Of a stretch of 64,000 bases of DNA, positions 35,901-46,373 are shown piece after piece. The notes below the pieces were generated by a model. It saw only the letters and a list, made by a program, of their open reading frames with translations. It searched no databases and had not been told where the DNA came from. The position numbers and the translations under genes were made by a program. This DNA comes from Phycisphaerales bacterium UBA5793 (GTDB lineage Bacteria; Planctomycetota; Phycisphaerae; Phycisphaerales; UBA5793): NCBI GenBank assembly GCA_002418285.1, contig DIDT01000049.1, forward strand, positions 103,869 to 167,868, given 5' to 3'. How positions within the stretch are numbered: the stretch's first letter is position 1; each line of letters begins with the position of its first letter.

Positions 35901-36287
35901 TTCCCACACGCCCAGCGACTCAGCCGCCATGTCCGAGCCATCGAGCCCCGACTCCGTCAGCGCCAGCGGGCTGGGCACCGGACCGCCACCCCAAGAGGGA
36001 AGTTGCAGCCGAACCGCGGACAATCGACCGTTCACCGAAGAGGCCGCGTCGGCGACAAGGCCGGTCAGTGCCTCCGCCAGTGCCGAGCGATCGGCCACAC
36101 ACGGGTGCGCGAGGGCCGCGCCGTCGTGCGTCGGTGCGAACGCGCCGTCACCTGGAGCTTGTGCGGAAGCGGCAGTGGGCGCGGCCGCCGCGCCCCGGTT
36201 GGACGACTGCATCGCCCGAATCGCATCAGTCGATTCGGCCCAGAGCGCCAGTCGATGGGTGGACCAGTTGGCGTGAATGATCAACAT
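32979..36287 (-). CDS. SNF2/SWI2-family DEAD/DEAH-box helicase
   Basis: ATG 36287 (MLIIHANW) gives 1,102 residues. The N-terminal half carries the bacterial SNF2 accessory region. The ATPase core follows from about residue 640: YQVKGLSWL, Walker [20 protein letters not shown], Walker B-type [30 protein letters not shown], and the C-terminal lobe with [64 protein letters not shown]. This translocates on double-stranded DNA; remodelling or displacement of bound proteins is the usual function. It is paired with the SWIM protein gene by a 4-base overlap. Confidence 0.96.
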   Translation of the reverse strand: [1102 protein letters not shown]

Positions 36288-36354
36288 GAAACGGGCGTGA
36301 CTCCCTTCGCCGCCTCGGCACCCGCCTGCATGCGAGAGCAAGGTCGGCCGCCAA

Positions 36355-36427
36355 TGGTCGCGCTGGGACTCGAACCCAGGACCTGCGGATTAAAAGTCCG
36401 ATGCTCTACCAACTGAGCTACGCGACC
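36355..36427 (-). tRNA. tRNA-Lys (anticodon TTT)
   Basis: A 73-base cloverleaf fits on the minus strand: acceptor GGTCGCG pairs with CGCGACC, D-arm GCTC..GAGC, anticodon stem CGGAC/GTCCG-type around CTTTTAA with anticodon TTT, and T-arm GGGTTCGAGTCCC. The discriminator is A and CCA is not encoded. Confidence 0.97.
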
Positions 36428-36784
36428 GCGAAGAGGGACGGTAAGCATCAAGCCGCAATCAATCAATGATTTGCCGCTTTCACTGGTTCAAATCGCCGTT
36501 TTTCACGCCCTTTCACTCTTGACTGGTCCACGTCCGCATAGCGCAGCGCCCGCAGAATCGGCCGCCGTCACTCCCCTCGACCCGTCGCCGGCGATGCCCG
36601 AGTGCCTTGGCTGCTCGTCCATTTCCATGCCGCATCGATTAAGAAGACGCCAACACCAAAGTTGCGACGAACGCCATTGCGGACGTTCAGAGCCAGCCCA
36701 CCCCTGCCGATAGGGTTGGAGTGAAGATCATCGGCTGGCGACCACGCGCCGGCCTGGGACGGGCGCCGGATCAGGAGTGGGATC
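36428..36784. other. Intergenic stretch between tRNA-Lys and the HDOD gene
   Basis: About 357 bases between divergent transcripts, so it should carry promoters for both. An AT-richer patch near 36450-36500 is the likely tRNA promoter region, but no convincing box pair could be set. No gene or repeat is seen. Confidence 0.35.
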
Positions 36785-37765
36785 ATGCCGCATGGAGCGA
36801 TAGTCGAGCGGTTTCGCGCCAATGAGAATCTGCCTTCGCTTCCCGGCGTCGCGGTCGAAGTTCTCGCCCTCACCGAGCAGCCCGACTGCACCATTGACCA
36901 ACTCGCGAACGTCATCCAGAACGACCCGGCGATCACCGCGCGCATCCTCAAGATCATCAACTCGCCACTGTTCGGCGTCGCCAAGGGCATCACTTCCATC
37001 AAGCAGGCCTCGACCCTGCTGGGCATGCGCAAGCTGCGCATCATGGCCCTGAGCTTCTCGATCGTTCAGGCCATTCGCCGACCCGAGGGTGATGGGGCTT
37101 TCGACTACGAAGCCTACTGGCGACAAGCCCTCACCGCCGCCGTCGCCTCCCGTCTCCTGGCCACCAAAACCGCGCGCCCCATCACCGAAGAGGCTTTCGT
37201 CGCCGGCTTGCTGCACAACATCGGCATTGTCGCCGGCTACCTCACGGCGCCGGATCTCTTCCACCCGCTGCTCGAGCGCAGCCACAAGAACGGCCGGTGG
37301 ACCGTCGAAGATGAAATTGAACTGCTCGGTGCGACTCATGCCCTGCTTAGTGCCGAACTGCTCCGGGTCTGGGGCCTGCCCGAACCCCTGAGCATCGGCG
37401 TCGAGCACTATCGCGAGGCGGCGCCCCTCGACGAATCACGACCCACCACCCCCGACCTCGCGCATCTGATCGCGGCGGGTGTCAGCATCGCCGAACTCTT
37501 CGCCGGTGACGCCTCGATGGCGGACATCGAACTGTGCCGCACGCGTTGCATTCAACTTACCGGCATCGACCGCGAACTGCTGGAGCAGGTTCTCGATGCC
37601 GTCGCCACGCGCGTGCAGGAGATCGCGGGCATGCTCGTGGTCAAAATCGGCCCCACGCTGACCTACGAGCAGATCCAGCGCCAGGCCGAAGAGCAACTCT
37701 CCCAGGCGATCGCCTCACCCACCGGCGAGGCGTCGCCCCCACGCAAGCGCGGCAAGGCCGCCTGA
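36785..37765 (+). CDS. HDOD-domain protein
   Basis: The protein has 326 residues, with GGAG 8 bases before ATG 36785. The HDOD pattern is clear: LPSLPGVAVEVLALTEQPDCTIDQLANVIQNDPAITARILKIINSPLFG (given here by its ends, residues about 15-63), TSIKQASTLLGMRKLRIMALS, then EEAFVAGLLHNIGIVAGYL. The HD-like pair is reduced (H-N instead of H-D), as usual in HDOD proteins, which are regarded as non-catalytic output or regulatory modules in signalling and second-messenger systems. A basic tail (PPRKRGKAA) ends the protein. No receiver domain is fused. Confidence 0.93.
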   Translation: MPHGAIVERFRANENLPSLPGVAVEVLALTEQPDCTIDQLANVIQNDPAITARILKIINSPLFGVAKGITSIKQASTLLGMRKLRIMALSFSIVQAIRRPEGDGAFDYEAYWRQALTAAVASRLLATKTARPITEEAFVAGLLHNIGIVAGYLTAPDLFHPLLERSHKNGRWTVEDEIELLGATHALLSAELLRVWGLPEPLSIGVEHYREAAPLDESRPTTPDLAHLIAAGVSIAELFAGDASMADIELCRTRCIQLTGIDRELLEQVLDAVATRVQEIAGMLVVKIGPTLTYEQIQRQAEEQLSQAIASPTGEASPPRKRGKAA

Positions 37766-37796
37766 GTCGAGGCACCCGCACCCACACCACAACGAT

Positions 37797-38399
37797 CTAC
37801 TTCTTTCGCGCCATGACCTGCACCACCGACGCCTGTCCGGTGTGGCCTCGGCCTTCGATGACATCGCGCACCAGCGCGGCGGCGTGCTCGAACTCCAATC
37901 CATCGAGTTCATGGAGAATGACGTCCAGCGGCGCGAGCAATGCTGGGTCGTCCGGCCCGCCGGTGCCGCGCCCGATCTGGTCCGGCGCGTACGCCTCGAG
38001 CAGGAATGCTCCGCCCGGCTTGAGCCACGAACACACACGACGGTGCAGGGAAGCGCGAAGCGCCGCCGGCAGATGAACAAACGTGGCGCTGATGACATCG
38101 ATCGACTCGTGCTCGACGTCGAAATCCCGCAGGTCGGCGACGCACGTGTGCAGTGCCAGGCCGCGCTCCGCGGCGAGCCGCTGGGCCTTGTGCATGCCAA
38201 CCTCGCTCTGGTCCACGGCGAGGACATCCAAGCCGCGTGACGCCCAGAAGAGCGCGTTGCGCCCCTCCCCCGCAGCCAGGTCCAGCGCGCGACCTGACTG
38301 CGGGACCCGATCGGCCATGCTCGCGATGAATCCGTTCGGCGCTTCGCCGTAGACGAGATCATCGCCCGCGTACCGCTCATTCCAGAAGTTGCTCGACAT
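37797..38399 (-). CDS. Class I SAM-dependent methyltransferase (TehB/TPMT-like)
   Basis: The protein has 200 residues. FWNERYAGDDLVYGEAPNGFI is the characteristic opening of this group. Motif I is ALDLAAGEGRNALFWASRG, motif II VLAVDQSE, and the later part has LKPGGAFLLEAYAP. Relatives methylate small thiols, tellurite or other xenobiotics; the substrate here is unknown. It is convergent with the HDOD gene, 31 bases apart. Confidence 0.9.
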   Translation of the reverse strand: MSSNFWNERYAGDDLVYGEAPNGFIASMADRVPQSGRALDLAAGEGRNALFWASRGLDVLAVDQSEVGMHKAQRLAAERGLALHTCVADLRDFDVEHESIDVISATFVHLPAALRASLHRRVCSWLKPGGAFLLEAYAPDQIGRGTGGPDDPALLAPLDVILHELDGLEFEHAAALVRDVIEGRGHTGQASVVQVMARKK

Positions 38400-38439
38400 C
38401 TCTGAAGTTTAGCCGCGACGCATGCGTCGCCGCCAAACG

Positions 38440-39795
38440 TCAGTCGAATTGATGCACGACAAGCTGACTGATCGCACACTCCCCCTGGACCACGGCCTGG
38501 AAGAGGATGGTCTGGCCGCGTGCGATGCGGGGGACGGTGCGGGTGATCGATGCTTCGCCGTTGCCGTCGGCTGTGGCCGTGGCGATCCAGATCGGCTTGG
38601 CCAGTTGCAGCGCGTTGACGCGCGAGGCGCAGCCGGGGATGAGTGTCCCGCCGCCGCGCAGGCTGTAGTAGAACCGCACCGTGGCGCCGGGAGTGGCGTT
38701 GGTGACCGTCAGCGTGTTCTCAACGCCCGCGATGCCTGGCGAAGGCTGCGCCATGATCATCGTCGGATTGACGGGCGTCACGAGCAAACTCACAAGTCGA
38801 CCGCCATTGAAGGGATCGCCTCGCTGGGCTGAGACGGCGATCTGGCCATGCTCGTTGATGTCGCCCGGATTCCATCTCCTCGGCGCCATGTTCGGTGGGC
38901 AGAGATCCTGGAGATTCCTCATGCCGCTATCGGCATCCCAGATGAATGCACGCGTTACGAGCGACCCGTCACTTGTGTAGCCGACAATCTGTCCGCGGTC
39001 GTTGATGGCCTGCGCAAAGCTGAGGACGCCAAGACGAGCGTCATGTATGGACCGCATCTTGCCTTTCTCCCAGAGAATGGCAAGACTATTACCATCGGCA
39101 TCCTGACAATAACCGACGATCTGCCCGAGATCGTTGATGTCAGAGGCCCGGCACTCGCCGCCGTTCGGAAGAGTTCCGAGGTCAATCATCACGCCGTTGT
39201 CCCAGACGAAGCCTCGCTGGCCGATGAGATTGGGGTCGAAGGAATGGCCGACGACCTGGCCGAGATTGTTCATGCCCCAGCCATAACTGCTGCGCCCACC
39301 AAGTGTGCCCAAATCGATCATCTCGCCGTCGCGCCAGAGAAACGCACGAGCGTAATCATCTCCGTTCTTCGACCACCCGACAACATGGCCGAGGTTATTA
39401 ATCGCGTGCGCCTCTCCCGTGTCTCCACCGAGGGTACCCAAGGAAACTGGATTGCCGTCCATCCAAAGCGTCGGGACATTCGCGGGAGAGAAGTCGGCGC
39501 TGTACCCGACCACCCATCCCCAGTCATTGATATCATCGGCGACAGCCAGAAACGCCGGGTTTATCCCCTCGAGGAGTCGGTAGCGGCCGCGGTGCCACAT
39601 GAATCCGAGATTCGGGCCCGAAAGCGTTCCTGCGCCCATTCCATCAGCGTTGATGGCACGAATGGTGACGCCTCCAACATGCTCCGACTGCACTTCAATC
39701 GCCGCATAGGGCGGGGGCCAGACGGGTTGAGCTAGCGCTGGCGCACCGAACAGAAGCATGGCGAGCGATAACGCCAATCTAGAGCGAATCATCAT
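38440..39795 (-). CDS. Secreted HAF-repeat protein
   Basis: This 451-residue exported protein has a signal peptide MMIRSRLALSLAMLLFGAPALAQ. At least seven HAF-type repeats follow: DINDxGxVVGxS and then AFLWxxGxxxDLGTLGG, e.g. AHAINNLGHVVGWSKNGDDYARAFLW and GMNNLGQVVGHS. Such repeats are common in planctomycete and proteobacterial extracellular proteins and probably form a propeller. The C-terminal 105 residues (NATPGATVRFYYSL, GGGTLIPGCAS, ADGNGEASITRTVP) resemble, weakly, the terminal unit of the proteins at 9.1 and 22.3 kb. Function unknown. Confidence 0.9.
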   Translation of the reverse strand: MMIRSRLALSLAMLLFGAPALAQPVWPPPYAAIEVQSEHVGGVTIRAINADGMGAGTLSGPNLGFMWHRGRYRLLEGINPAFLAVADDINDWGWVVGYSADFSPANVPTLWMDGNPVSLGTLGGDTGEAHAINNLGHVVGWSKNGDDYARAFLWRDGEMIDLGTLGGRSSYGWGMNNLGQVVGHSFDPNLIGQRGFVWDNGVMIDLGTLPNGGECRASDINDLGQIVGYCQDADGNSLAILWEKGKMRSIHDARLGVLSFAQAINDRGQIVGYTSDGSLVTRAFIWDADSGMRNLQDLCPPNMAPRRWNPGDINEHGQIAVSAQRGDPFNGGRLVSLLVTPVNPTMIMAQPSPGIAGVENTLTVTNATPGATVRFYYSLRGGGTLIPGCASRVNALQLAKPIWIATATADGNGEASITRTVPRIARGQTILFQAVVQGECAISQLVVHQFD

Positions 39796-39882
39796 TCATT
39801 CTCCTCACTCGGAACAGCTCATGCCAGAGGTCGATTCAAACGCGCAGCGCAGGCCCTTCGACCTGCGCCGCACAAAGGACAG

Positions 39883-42438
<2,556 letters not shown>

Positions 42439-42748
42439 CCATCCACCCTTGCCGGAACCGCGTTCCAACCCGGGCGGCAGCGATACCAGGATAACGTAAC
42501 CGGATCTCGGAACAGATGCAAGCAAGAATCGAGAATTATGGATGAAGTTGTTGAGATTCTCGGACGCCAGCCTGCGCTCCCGGGGCGCAGGCGTCAATCC
42601 GACCGCTCCGAGCCATCCGAAAGCCCAACCTTCAGGTCCCGACCTGACCGCCGCACTGCTCATCGGATCGTCCACCGCGCCATCGCATGCTTCGCCGCAA
42701 GCGGCTCGAAGCATGCCACCCTCCTCGGATCAAACTCCAATCCAATGC

Positions 42749-43302
42749 CTCTCTCTGCGTCCTCTGCGATCTCGGCGGAAAGTTGCCTTTCTTCTGCTTT
42801 CCCACCCAATCCCATGTCTTTCTTTGTGCATTCTTTGTGTCGTGGTGTCCTTCGTGGTGAAAAACTTCGCCTCCCGCACACACGCGCAGCACCCAAAGTG
42901 CATCCCGTGCGCTGACTTCTCGAAAACGCAGAAAAGCTGACCAAAACTCCAAATCACCCCCCTCAGAAAAATGAAAATCGACGAAAATTCCTGATTCGGC
43001 CCGCACAGAGGCGCTCATTTACACAAACGCGCGCCGCAGCGCGCGCCAGCGCTCAAAAATCGCGCACAGAAGCGCTCCGGCGCGCATGAAAAGTTCCCAA
43101 CATGGTGCATCTCCGTGCTGGCACGCAAATTGCGTCGCACATTTTCTGAAACCGCCACTCACGCCGCGCCGCCCGCGAAAAAACTTGGCCGTCTCCGCGC
43201 CGCTCGCTCACGACCAACGTCGTTTTCACATCGCCACGCGGCCCCGCCGCGCACACCGGCGCACCCGAATCCCTATTGGTAGACGTGCTCTTCAATCGCC
43301 GA
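42749..43302 (-). repeat. Dispersed non-coding repeat, copy B
   Basis: This is the reverse-complement partner of 19345-19895. The strongest match is 42890-43111. Shared landmarks on the minus strand are TACCAATAGG, TTTCAGAAAATGTG, AACTTTTCATGCGCGCC, GAGCGCCTCTGTGCGGGCC, CTGAGGGGGGTGATTTGGAG and GGGATTGGGTGGGAA. Copy B also contains ACCACGAAGGACACCACGAC and CAGAGGACGCAGAGAGA, wording of a type I associate with dispersed intergenic repeats in planctomycete genomes. It fills the gap between the microsatellite gene and plsC. Confidence 0.85.
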
Positions 43303-43419
43303 CAACACGACATCGCCATCGCTGATCTCACCAGACCGACGCGCCAGCGAGGACGAACTTCCTTCTCAACCAGGACTCTTCGCTCGCGCGTCAGTCTGAT
43401 TCACCACATCACCCGCGAC

Positions 43420-44190
43420 TCACGCCGGGTCCGGATCAGGCTCGCGGATCGTTTCAAGAACCGGATCGTCCCATGCATAGTCGCCGGGACCCGCCGGCGG
43501 CCACTGCCCGCCACTGGCCGCTCGAATCTGTTGGCGAAGATCGAGCCGCATGTCATCAATGCGACCCTTGAGCAGATCGAGCATGCCATTGGTCCCCGCT
43601 GCCGCAAGCTCTTCATACGGCACCACCGGGCCGAACTTGATGCGAATGTACCCGCTCCACTTCGGCTTGCTCTGCCAGCGCGGCCACAAATCAAAGGCGC
43701 CTTCAATCGCCATCGGCAGCACCGGCACCTTCGCCCGGCGAATGAGCAGCGACGTCCCCGCCTTGAACGGATTGATCGCCCCGTCGTGCGTGCGGCTGCC
43801 TTCGGGATAGATCAGCACCATCCGTCCGGCGCGGAGATGTTCGATCGTCGCCTTGATCGCCGCGGTGTCCGGCTTGTTCTGTTCGATGGGAATCGCGTTG
43901 AACGTGCGGATGAGCCAGCCGAACTTCGGATTCTCAAACAGCGGTCCCTTGGCGACGAAGTGAAAGTGCCGCCAGCTGCCCACGGCCATGAGCGGCGGAT
44001 CGAAGTTGGTCTGGTGGTTGCCGACGACGAGCACGCCGCCGGACTTGGGAATGTACTCCTGGCCCTGCACGCGCATGCCGTACAGCGCCGAGAAGAACGC
44101 GCGAATGCCGTACCAGCAGATGTGATACGCGATGACGCGCGGCAGGGGGATGCCCGGATCGCGCCGTCGGTAGACATCAAGCAGGGACAT
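43420..44190 (-). CDS. plsC: 1-acyl-sn-glycerol-3-phosphate acyltransferase (PlsC family)
   Basis: This membrane enzyme of phospholipid synthesis has 256 residues from ATG 44190. Acyltransferase block I is VGNHQTNFDPPLM (H-x4-D), block II GWLIRTFNAIPIEQ, block III LIYPEGSRTHDG (E-G-S-R in place of E-G-T-R) and block IV VPVLPMAIEG. An N-terminal hydrophobic segment (AYHICWYGIRAFFSALYG) anchors it. It is 13 bases after cmk in the same operon, a pairing found in other bacteria. Confidence 0.94.
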   Translation of the reverse strand: MSLLDVYRRRDPGIPLPRVIAYHICWYGIRAFFSALYGMRVQGQEYIPKSGGVLVVGNHQTNFDPPLMAVGSWRHFHFVAKGPLFENPKFGWLIRTFNAIPIEQNKPDTAAIKATIEHLRAGRMVLIYPEGSRTHDGAINPFKAGTSLLIRRAKVPVLPMAIEGAFDLWPRWQSKPKWSGYIRIKFGPVVPYEELAAAGTNGMLDLLKGRIDDMRLDLRQQIRAASGGQWPPAGPGDYAWDDPVLETIREPDPDPA

Positions 44191-44203
44191 CGGCGATCGC
44201 TCC

Positions 44204-44905
44204 TCAGGCCAGATCCGGCAGACGCTGACGCACCACTTCTTCGAGATGCGCCAGCACTTGTTCGTGGGAGAGATCCGTCGTGTCCACCACCACACCGTCG
44301 TCGGGAATGATCAGCGGCCCGGTATCCCGATTGCGATCGGCCGCGTCGCGCTCGATGATTTCCGCCAGCAGACGCTGTTCATCGACCTGCTGTCCGGTCT
44401 CGCGCAACTGGTCGGCGCGGCGTCGGGCCCGCGCTTCGGGTGTCGCATCAAGGAAAAACTTCACCGCAGCATCGGGAAAAACCACGGATCCCTGGTCGCG
44501 CCCTTCGCTGACCAGTCGCGGATGGGCGTCGCGAATGCGCCGCTGCTGGCCCACCATGACGGTGCGAACCTCGGGGCTGCGCGCCACGATCGATGAGCCG
44601 AGCGTGACGTCGGCGTCGCGCAGTCGATCGGAAATGTCGCGCTCGACCGGATTGGTGATCAGCAGGCGCGGCGGGTCGGCGGCCCAGTCGAATCGCATCG
44701 CCGCCTGCTCGACAGCGAGTGCGATCTGCGAACCGCTCGTCAGGTCCAGGCTGCGATCAATGCCGATGACGGCCGCAGCGCGATACATCGCGCCGGTGTC
44801 GAGGTATTCGAGGCCGAGCCGTTTGGCGAGAAGTCGCGCGGTGGTGGACTTGCCCGTGCCGGCCGGTCCGTCGATCGTGATGGTGATTCGTGCTTGCGTT
44901 GACAT
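44204..44905 (-). CDS. cmk: Cytidylate kinase
   Basis: Cmk phosphorylates CMP and dCMP with ATP. ATG 44905 (MSTQARITITIDGPAGTGKST) gives 233 residues. The P-loop is GPAGTGKS, followed by LGLEYLDTGAMYRA, VTLGSSIVARSPEVR, LVSEGRDQGSVVFPDA (the usual GRDIGTVVFPDA with I-to-Q and T-to-S changes), and ERDAADRNRDTGPL, which are all CMP-kinase landmarks. It is first gene of the cmk-plsC operon. Confidence 0.96.
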   Translation of the reverse strand: MSTQARITITIDGPAGTGKSTTARLLAKRLGLEYLDTGAMYRAAAVIGIDRSLDLTSGSQIALAVEQAAMRFDWAADPPRLLITNPVERDISDRLRDADVTLGSSIVARSPEVRTVMVGQQRRIRDAHPRLVSEGRDQGSVVFPDAAVKFFLDATPEARARRRADQLRETGQQVDEQRLLAEIIERDAADRNRDTGPLIIPDDGVVVDTTDLSHEQVLAHLEEVVRQRLPDLA

Positions 44906-44966
44906 GACCCTCACGTGTCGCGTCGCACCGGGTGCAGCCGATTCGGCGGGAGCGGCGAGGCGCATC

Positions 44967-45881
44967 TCAACTCGGCTCCAGCATCGCTTCGATACTCCGG
45001 CGCGCCGCGTTCACTGCATCGATGGCGTCGGCGGAGCCCTGGTAGTCCAGTGCAAGTATCTGCTCGTATCCAACCGCCTGCAAGGCGGCGATGCAATCGA
45101 GGAGGCGCGACGGGCGGGCGTCGGTATCGCCAGCGCTCTTGCTCTTCTTCGATGTCTTCTTCTTCGTGGTCTTCTTCTTTTTCTTCGGCGCCGGTTCTTC
45201 GTCCGAGTCCTGCGACTCAGACGCGTCGTCCGGCGGCGGGATCGTCACGTCATGATCGCCGAAAGAACCGAGCACCGCGCCCGCATACGGCGCCGTCTGC
45301 CGCAACGTAGCCACGCAATCATCGGTCTGGCACGCCGCCTGGAATGTGGGCAGCGTACCGATGCGAAAGCCGCCGACCTTTTTGACCAGTTCAATAAGCC
45401 ACTTCGGCTCGCCCAACCAACCCGTGGAAGGTTCGACGAGGACATTGAGCTCGAGACGATCGACCCGCTCGAGCACGCGGCGGAAAAACGCCGTGTGCTG
45501 ATCGAACTCGCGCTCGTCGGCGGTGGCGCTGCGACATTGGGGCTGGAGAGCCAAGGCGTTGCAACCAAGACGGTTGGCGGCGCGAGCGACGAGGTCGATG
45601 CGCTTCATCGCCGCGTCATACGCCGCACCTTGAAACAGGCCCGACGGAGTGGAGTCGGTCTCGCGCAACAGCAGACAGGGGCAGCCGGCTTGATCGGCCT
45701 GAATTCGCAGGGCGTCAAGTTCGTCCAGACCCCAACCTTTAAGCAGGACGGTATCGAGCACAAGACCCCTCAGGCCCGTCTGTTGGAAGACGTACTTGGG
45801 CAGACCGCTCATGGGTAAGGCGGAACCGCCACGGGCATTGAGGCGGGCGGCGAGGGATCGGGCAGTAAGCGTCAGGAGCAT
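44967..45881 (-). CDS. Xylose isomerase-like TIM-barrel protein with acidic/lysine-rich insertion
   Basis: ATG 45881 gives 304 residues. The pattern matches AP-endonuclease-2/sugar isomerase barrels: GLRGLVLDTVLLKGWGLDEL, CLLLRETDSTPSG, RIDLVARAANRLGCNALALQP, LELNVLVEPSTGWLGEP (a metal-ligand-type Glu), FRIGTLPTF, and a terminal GYEQILALDYQGS. Between the penultimate and last strands, residues about 213-256 form an insertion with an acidic half (SESQDSDEEP) and a lysine half (KKKKKTTKKKTSKKSKS). Its composition resembles the H1-like protein at 56.9 kb. Substrate unknown. It is upstream of cmk on the same strand. Confidence 0.72.
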   Translation of the reverse strand: MLLTLTARSLAARLNARGGSALPMSGLPKYVFQQTGLRGLVLDTVLLKGWGLDELDALRIQADQAGCPCLLLRETDSTPSGLFQGAAYDAAMKRIDLVARAANRLGCNALALQPQCRSATADEREFDQHTAFFRRVLERVDRLELNVLVEPSTGWLGEPKWLIELVKKVGGFRIGTLPTFQAACQTDDCVATLRQTAPYAGAVLGSFGDHDVTIPPPDDASESQDSDEEPAPKKKKKTTKKKTSKKSKSAGDTDARPSRLLDCIAALQAVGYEQILALDYQGSADAIDAVNAARRSIEAMLEPS

Positions 45882-46013
45882 GATTCGCCAGAATGGGCTC
45901 GAAGTGGGGCGGCAGTCTAGGCGATCGGCGGGCCGGTGCAACCGGACACGATGCTCTCTATTGTCGATTTCGGGGCTCAGAACGAATCGGCGGGTCCCCT
46001 GCCCCCAACTACT

Positions 46014-46047
46014 AAAAAACGCGTAGCCAAACAGAGCCGGCTACGCG
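46014..46047 (-). terminator. Rho-independent terminator of small RNA copy 2
   Basis: CGCGTAGCC and GGCTACGCG form a 9-bp perfect stem with a 10-base loop, followed on the minus strand by six T. Confidence 0.9.
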
Positions 46048-46101
46048 CGGAGGGGAGAAAGATCACAATTTGGCCCAAGTCCCGCTGAGCAGGTCCAGGT
46101 T
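46014..46101 (-). ncRNA. Candidate small RNA with C-rich anti-Shine-Dalgarno motif (copy 2)
   Basis: An 88-base transcript is predicted between a good sigma-70 promoter and a perfect terminator, both on the minus strand and both within a gene-free region. The order is a short 5' hairpin (CCTGC/GCGGG), an unpaired stretch, the 17-mer ATCTTTCTCCCCTCCGC at 46063-46047, and the terminator hairpin. The 17-mer is identical to that at 17609-17625. The isomerase-like gene starts 133 bases beyond the terminator on the same strand, so an attenuated leader is the alternative to a free small RNA. The lone position of copy 1 favours the latter. Confidence 0.68.
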
Positions 46102-46107
46102 AACCGT

Positions 46108-46135
46108 AGTATACGACAAACAAACGAATTGACAA
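46108..46135 (-). promoter_or_regulatory. Sigma-70 promoter of small RNA copy 2
   Basis: TTGTCA (46135-46130) and TATACT (46113-46108) are 16 bases apart, a near-consensus pair in an AT-rich patch. The predicted start is about 46101. Confidence 0.65.
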
Positions 46136-46373
46136 CCACAACAGCCAATATTTCCCATCTTATCACCTAAACCGATGTTAAACCTCTACTTTCGGCAGTC
46201 AATTGTTGTGGAAAAGTCGGTTTTCAGGCTTGCAGGCCCCGTCTGCCGGGGCAGGCTACCATCTTGTCTTTCGATTTCAAGCCTCATTCTCAGCCACGCG
46301 TCCGTCCTGCGCCACACCCCGGAGCGGGTGGGGCCACCTCCGGCGGACGTCACAGACCAGGAGTTGATCTGAA
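46136..46373. other. Leader region upstream of gcvH
   Basis: This gap of about 240 bases precedes gcvH. It contains a small CCCCG/CGGGG hairpin near 46237-46252. A glycine riboswitch would be an attractive idea before gcvH, but its conserved blocks are not recognisable. No gene is seen. Confidence 0.35.

Noticed and set aside
46136..46373. Glycine riboswitch upstream of gcvH
   Set aside because: The conserved purine-rich junctions and tandem aptamer layout are not visible; only a minor hairpin was found.
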